Of a stretch of DNA of 25,460 bases, positions 22,150-25,460 are shown in pieces (the stretch's first letter is position 1; every line of letters starts with the position of its first letter). A program made the position numbers and the translations under genes. The DNA comes from JBQLZQ01 sp052168355 (GTDB lineage Bacteria > Pseudomonadota > Alphaproteobacteria > DSM-16000 > Inquilinaceae): positions 1-25,460 of the forward strand of contig JBQLZQ010000019.1 in NCBI GenBank assembly GCA_052168355.1, in the 5' to 3' direction. Below the pieces are notes generated by a model, which saw only the letters and a program-made list of their open reading frames with translations, did not search any database and was not told the DNA's origin.

Positions 22150-23583
22150 TTAGGACGCGGTGCCGCCCACGGTCAGCCCGTCGATGCGCAAGGTCGGCTG
22201 GCCGACGCCGACCGGCACGCCCTGGCCGTCCTTGCCGCAGGTGCCGATGCCCGGATCGAGCGCCATGTCGTTGCCGACCATGGCGACCTTTGTCAGCGCG
22301 TCGGGCCCGTTGCCGATCAGGGTGGCGCCCTTGACCGGCGCGCCGATCTTTCCGTCCTCGATCAGATAGGCTTCCGAAGCGGAAAAAACGAACTTGCCGT
22401 TGGTGATATCCACCTGGCCGCCGCCGAAATTGACGGCGTACAGGCCGTTCTTGACCGACCGCAGGATTTCTTCCGGGTCATGGGCGCCGTTGGCCATGAT
22501 CGTGTTGGTCATGCGCGGCATGGGGTGATGGGCGTAGCTCTGGCGCCGGCCGTTGCCGGTCGGCCGCACCCCCATCAGGCGGGCGTTCATGCGGTCCTGC
22601 ATAAAGCCGACCAGGATGCCGTCCTCGATCAACGTCGTGGTCTGGGTCGGCGTGCCCTCGTCGTCGATGGTCAGGGACCCGCGCCGTTCGGCGATGGTGC
22701 CGTCGTCGACCACGGTCACGCCGGGGGCCGCGATGCGCTGACCCATCAGACCGGCGAAGGCGGAGGTCTTCTTGCGGTTGAAGTCGCCCTCCAGACCGTG
22801 GCCGATGGCCTCGTGCAGCAGGATGCCGGGCCAGCCCGGGCCCAGCACCACGGTCGCCTCGCCGGCCGGTGCTTCGACGGCGTCCAGCTTCACGGTAGCC
22901 TGACGCAGCGCTTCGTCGACCGAATGCCGCCAGTGGGCCGGGTCGATAAACCCGTCATAGCCCGCGCGCCCGCCGCTGCCGTGATTGCCGCTTTCCATAC
23001 GGTCGCCATCGGCGCAGACCACCGAGACGCTGAGCCGTACCAGGGGCCTGATATCGGCGGCGTGCCGTCCGTCCGCCCGCACGATGCGCACCGCCTGCCA
23101 TTCCCCGGCCAGGGACGCCATCACCTGACGCACCCGCGGGTCCCGCGCCCTGGCATAGGCGTCGATCTCCTGCAGCAGCTTCACCTTGGTTTCGAACGGC
23201 ACCGCCGACAGTGGGTTGGCGTCGCTGTAGAGCCGGGCGTTGGTGCCGCCCGGCGGTTCGGCCTGGGTGCCGCCGTGCCCGGCGCGCACCGCCTTGACGG
23301 TCTGCCCGGCCCGGGCGATCGCCGCCTCCGACAGCTCCGAGGCATGGGAATAGCCGCTCGATTCGCCCGACACGGCGCGCAACCCAAAACCCTGCGACGT
23401 ATCGAAGCTGGCGCTCCGCAGCCGGCCGTCGTCCCAGGACAGGCTCTCCGACTGGCTGTATTCCAGGAAAAGCTCCCCATCGTCGGAGCCGGCCAGCCCG
23501 TCGTCGACCAGCCGTTCAAGCCGCGCCCGGTCGAGCCCGGCGCGGACGAAGAAGAGGTCGTCGGTGATGTCGAGAGCGCTCAT
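22150..23583 (-). CDS. tldD: TldD metalloprotease, catalytic subunit
   Basis: TldD is the zinc-bearing subunit of the TldD/TldE protease, cytoplasmic, acting on small unfolded peptides. The 477-residue protein has the HExxxH metal motif as HEAIGH (257-262, in GILLHEAIGHGLEGDFNR) and the conserved C-terminal cysteine C449 (GTCGKDGQ), the expected third ligand. The MGSGANLITG-like region of PmbA is replaced by the TldD form NFGGGQVDITNGKFVFSASEAYLIEDGKIG. The frame extends upstream to 23751, but ATG 23583 gives the normal N-terminus. It diverges from coxB. A TATAGG at 23620-23625 with TTACCG 17 bp upstream is a weak promoter candidate. Its partner pmbA lies at 8209-9552. Confidence 0.95.
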   Translation of the reverse strand: MSALDITDDLFFVRAGLDRARLERLVDDGLAGSDDGELFLEYSQSESLSWDDGRLRSASFDTSQGFGLRAVSGESSGYSHASELSEAAIARAGQTVKAVRAGHGGTQAEPPGGTNARLYSDANPLSAVPFETKVKLLQEIDAYARARDPRVRQVMASLAGEWQAVRIVRADGRHAADIRPLVRLSVSVVCADGDRMESGNHGSGGRAGYDGFIDPAHWRHSVDEALRQATVKLDAVEAPAGEATVVLGPGWPGILLHEAIGHGLEGDFNRKKTSAFAGLMGQRIAAPGVTVVDDGTIAERRGSLTIDDEGTPTQTTTLIEDGILVGFMQDRMNARLMGVRPTGNGRRQSYAHHPMPRMTNTIMANGAHDPEEILRSVKNGLYAVNFGGGQVDITNGKFVFSASEAYLIEDGKIGAPVKGATLIGNGPDALTKVAMVGNDMALDPGIGTCGKDGQGVPVGVGQPTLRIDGLTVGGTAS

Positions 23584-23929
23584 CGGTCTGGGTCCAAGTC
23601 CGTTTATCGGGGCCGATACCCTATAGTGGCGTCTGCGGGAGCCGGTAACAAGGCCCGCTGCCGGCGCGGCAACGCTGCCGAAAAGGCAGTTCTGCGACGA
23701 TTCGCGCCGACTTTCCGGTGTCGCACCGGTTTGAATTCCCATGCCGGTCATGTAGATTGGCCGGTGAATTGGGGCGTAGCGGCCCGTCCCCTCCCATGGT
23801 TAAAGAAACCGGTCGCTCCGACAACGGGCGGTGTCGTATAAGGCGTCGTCTTGACGCTTCGGGAGCAAGCGGGCTTATACCGGACGCCGGCATCGCCGGG
23901 TTCCGTCCACAACACAGGTGATTTGGCTT
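23584..23929. other. tldD-coxB divergent intergenic region
   Basis: This 346-bp gap holds no credible gene. It contains a hairpin, CCGGTG-TCG-CACCGG (23715-23729), followed by a promoter-like pair, TTGAAT (23731-23736) and TAGATT (23753-23758), 16 bp apart and facing coxB. A GCGTC-GTCTT-GACGC dyad (23843-23857) overlaps the -35 of a stronger candidate promoter listed separately. I see no riboswitch, tRNA or repeat. The weak tldD promoter candidate near 23620 is on the other strand. Confidence 0.55.
23851..23880 (+). promoter_or_regulatory. candidate coxB promoter
   Basis: TTGACG (23851-23856, five of six consensus) and TTATAC (23875-23880) are 18 bp apart; CTTATA gives 17. Transcription would start near 23887, about 43 bases before the coxB ATG. 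The dyad GCGTC/GACGC overlaps the -35 and could be a regulator site. Confidence 0.45.
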
Positions 23930-24805
23930 ATGCGATTGAGCAAGCTGTCCGTCCTCGCGGCGTTGCTGACGTTCGGCCTTCCAGGGTTTTCCCTGGCGCA
24001 GGAACGGACCAACTGGCAGCTCGGGCTGGTGGAAAGCGCCACGCCGGTCAAGGCGATGATGAGCGATTTCCACACCCTGCTGCTGATCATCATCAGCGCC
24101 ATCTGCGTTTTTGTGCTGGCGCTGCTGATTTATGTGATGGTGCGGTTTTCCGCCAAGCGCAACCCGACCCCGTCGAAGACCACCCATAACACGCTGATCG
24201 AGGTGATCTGGGTCACGGTGCCGGTGCTGATCCTGGTGGTCATCGCCATTCCGTCGTTCCGCCTGCTGTATTTCATGGACCGGGCGGAAAACCCGGAAAT
24301 GAGCGTCGTGGTGCGCGGCTACCAGTGGTATTGGGGCTACGAATATCCCGATCAGCAGATCGGCGAATTCTCCAGCTACATGATCCCGGACGAAGAGGTG
24401 CAGGAAGGCCAGTTGCGGCTGCTGTCGGTCGATCAGCCGCTGGTGCTGCCGGTGGATACCACGGTGCAGGTGCTGGTGACCGCGGGCGATGTGCTGCACA
24501 GCTGGGCCATGCCCGCGTTCGGCGTGAAAACCGACGCCGTTCCGGGCCGTATGAACGAAACCTGGGTCCGGATCGAGGAAGAGGGCACCTATTACGGCCA
24601 GTGCTCGGAAATCTGCGGGACCGGGCACGGCTTTATGCCGATCGAGGTGCGCGCCGTCAGCCGCGAGGCGTTCGATGAATGGGTTCTGGAACAGACCGCC
24701 GGACTGGACCTGGAAGAACCGCCCGTGCTGTTGACCCGCTCCGCCGTACCGGGCGAAACCGCCCCTGAAGACGCCGCTCTGCGCGTCGCCGAAACAGAGC
24801 GCTAA
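23930..24805 (+). CDS. coxB: cytochrome c oxidase subunit II
   Basis: Subunit II carries the binuclear Cu-A centre that accepts electrons from cytochrome c in the terminal oxidase. The 291-residue protein has a signal peptide (hydrophobic about residues 6-22), two membrane helices (about 46-70 and 90-112), and the aromatic YQWYW (131-135). All Cu-A ligands are present: H190, C225, E227, C229, H233 and M236 (in DVLHSWAMP and GQCSEICGTGHGFMP). The ATG at 23930 is preceded by AGGTGA with 8 bases spacing, better than the in-frame GTG at 23918, which lies inside that ribosome site. A 30-residue tail follows the Cu-A domain. The gene is upstream of coxA by 44 bp, the usual order. Confidence 0.97.
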   Translation: MRLSKLSVLAALLTFGLPGFSLAQERTNWQLGLVESATPVKAMMSDFHTLLLIIISAICVFVLALLIYVMVRFSAKRNPTPSKTTHNTLIEVIWVTVPVLILVVIAIPSFRLLYFMDRAENPEMSVVVRGYQWYWGYEYPDQQIGEFSSYMIPDEEVQEGQLRLLSVDQPLVLPVDTTVQVLVTAGDVLHSWAMPAFGVKTDAVPGRMNETWVRIEEEGTYYGQCSEICGTGHGFMPIEVRAVSREAFDEWVLEQTAGLDLEEPPVLLTRSAVPGETAPEDAALRVAETER

Positions 24806-24849
24806 GGCGCCACTGTCGCGCAGCCGTTGAGGAACTGAGGAACACGATC

Positions 24850-25460
24850 ATGGCACACGCCGCCGACGCGCACGATCATCACGATCACAAGCCGGGCTTT
24901 GTCAAACGCTGGCTGTTTTCGACCAATCACAAAGACATCGGCACGCTTTACCTGATCTTCGCGGTGGCGGCCGGGCTGATCGGCGGGCTGTTCTCCCTGG
25001 CCATGCGGCTCGAACTGCAGGATCCGGGAATGCAGTTCTTCACCGATGGGCAGCAGTGGAACGTGTTCATCACGGCTCACGGCCTGATCATGGTGTTCTT
25101 CGTGGTCATGCCGGCGATGATCGGCGGTTTCGGCAACTGGTTCGTGCCCTTGATGATCGGCGCGCCCGACATGGCGTTTCCACGGCTCAACAACATCTCC
25201 TTCTGGCTGTTGGTGCCGGCCTTTGCGCTGCTGCTGGGATCGGCCTTCGTCGGCACCGGGGCGGGGACCGGCTGGACCATCTATCCACCGCTGTCGGCGA
25301 CGCTTGGTCATAGCGGGCCATCGGTCGACATGGCCATCTTCGCCCTCCACCTGGCCGGGGCATCGTCGATCCTGGGCGCCGTCAACTTCATCACCACGAT
25401 TTTCAACATGCGCGCGCCGGGCATGACCCTGCACAAGATGCCGCTGTTCGTGTGGTCGAT
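24850..25460 (+). CDS. coxA: cytochrome c oxidase subunit I (partial, cut by window edge)
   Basis: The first 203 codons of the haem-copper oxidase catalytic subunit are present; the frame is open to the window end, so the truncation is an edge effect, not a mutation. The start ATG 24850 has GAGG about 9 bases upstream. A histidine-rich N-terminus (HDHHDHK, residues 8-14) precedes STNHKDIGTLY (24-34), a hallmark of subunit I. H77 in TAHGLIMVFF is the expected low-spin haem a ligand. D107 in GAPDMAFPRLNN matches the D-channel entrance aspartate, pointing to an A-type (aa3) oxidase. The high-spin haem and Cu-B ligands lie beyond the window. Confidence 0.97.
   Translation, partial: MAHAADAHDHHDHKPGFVKRWLFSTNHKDIGTLYLIFAVAAGLIGGLFSLAMRLELQDPGMQFFTDGQQWNVFITAHGLIMVFFVVMPAMIGGFGNWFVPLMIGAPDMAFPRLNNISFWLLVPAFALLLGSAFVGTGAGTGWTIYPPLSATLGHSGPSVDMAIFALHLAGASSILGAVNFITTIFNMRAPGMTLHKMPLFVWS

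Noticed and set aside
1..25460. CRISPR arrays, insertion sequences, prophage, toxin-antitoxin or biosynthetic clusters
   Set aside because: No regularly spaced repeats, transposase or integrase motifs, or short paired toxin-antitoxin genes are seen. Nearly all the DNA is accounted for by conserved chromosomal genes.

Overview
The window is GC-rich chromosomal DNA (roughly two thirds G+C by eye) from an alphaproteobacterium, most likely of the Rhodospirillales group in the broad sense. This rests on protein character and gene order: tldD divergent from coxB-coxA, ubiA beside rsmE-gshA with a plant-type glutamate-cysteine ligase, a PAS_5-type single-domain protein, and lipid A genes in a waaA-lpxK-acyltransferase run. 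Genus and species cannot be named from the sequence. There are 21 complete protein genes and one gene cut by the right edge. I see no rRNA, tRNA, insertion sequence, prophage, CRISPR array or replication origin.

Layout. 74-3005: purD (minus) diverges from xseA (plus). 3002-6161: waaA, lpxK and a lauroyl-type acyltransferase form a minus-strand operon with ATGA overlaps, covering three consecutive late steps of Kdo-lipid A synthesis. 6320-8198: an LpxH-like metallophosphoesterase and a diacylglycerol-kinase-like lipid kinase diverge from a 130-bp AT-rich spacer. 8209-11300: a minus-strand run of a Bcr/CflA drug exporter, a small DUF6524-type membrane protein and pmbA. 11468-13035: mepA is translationally coupled to a gamma-glutamylcyclotransferase-like gene. 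13074-14623: a PAS protein and ubiA (minus). 14799-18244: an MFS transporter coupled to rsmE, then gshA (plus). 18270-21947: a four-gene minus-strand operon (TetR regulator, HlyD-type adaptor, ABC ATPase, ABC-2 permease) headed by a perfect 26-bp palindromic operator. 22150-25460: tldD (minus) diverges from coxB and the start of coxA (plus).

Functional themes. Much of the window concerns the envelope: lipid A assembly, lipid phosphorylation and dephosphorylation, peptidoglycan cleavage and efflux. The rest is conserved housekeeping: purine synthesis, DNA repair, ubiquinone, glutathione, rRNA methylation and the aa3-type oxidase. Both halves of the TldD/PmbA(TldE) protease pair are present, about 12.6 kb apart.

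I did not find a convincing undescribed system. The items most worth a second look are the AT-rich divergent control region at 7124-7253, the mepA/cyclotransferase pair, the MFS gene sitting between ubiA and rsmE, and the TetR operator, which also bears on the choice of start codon.
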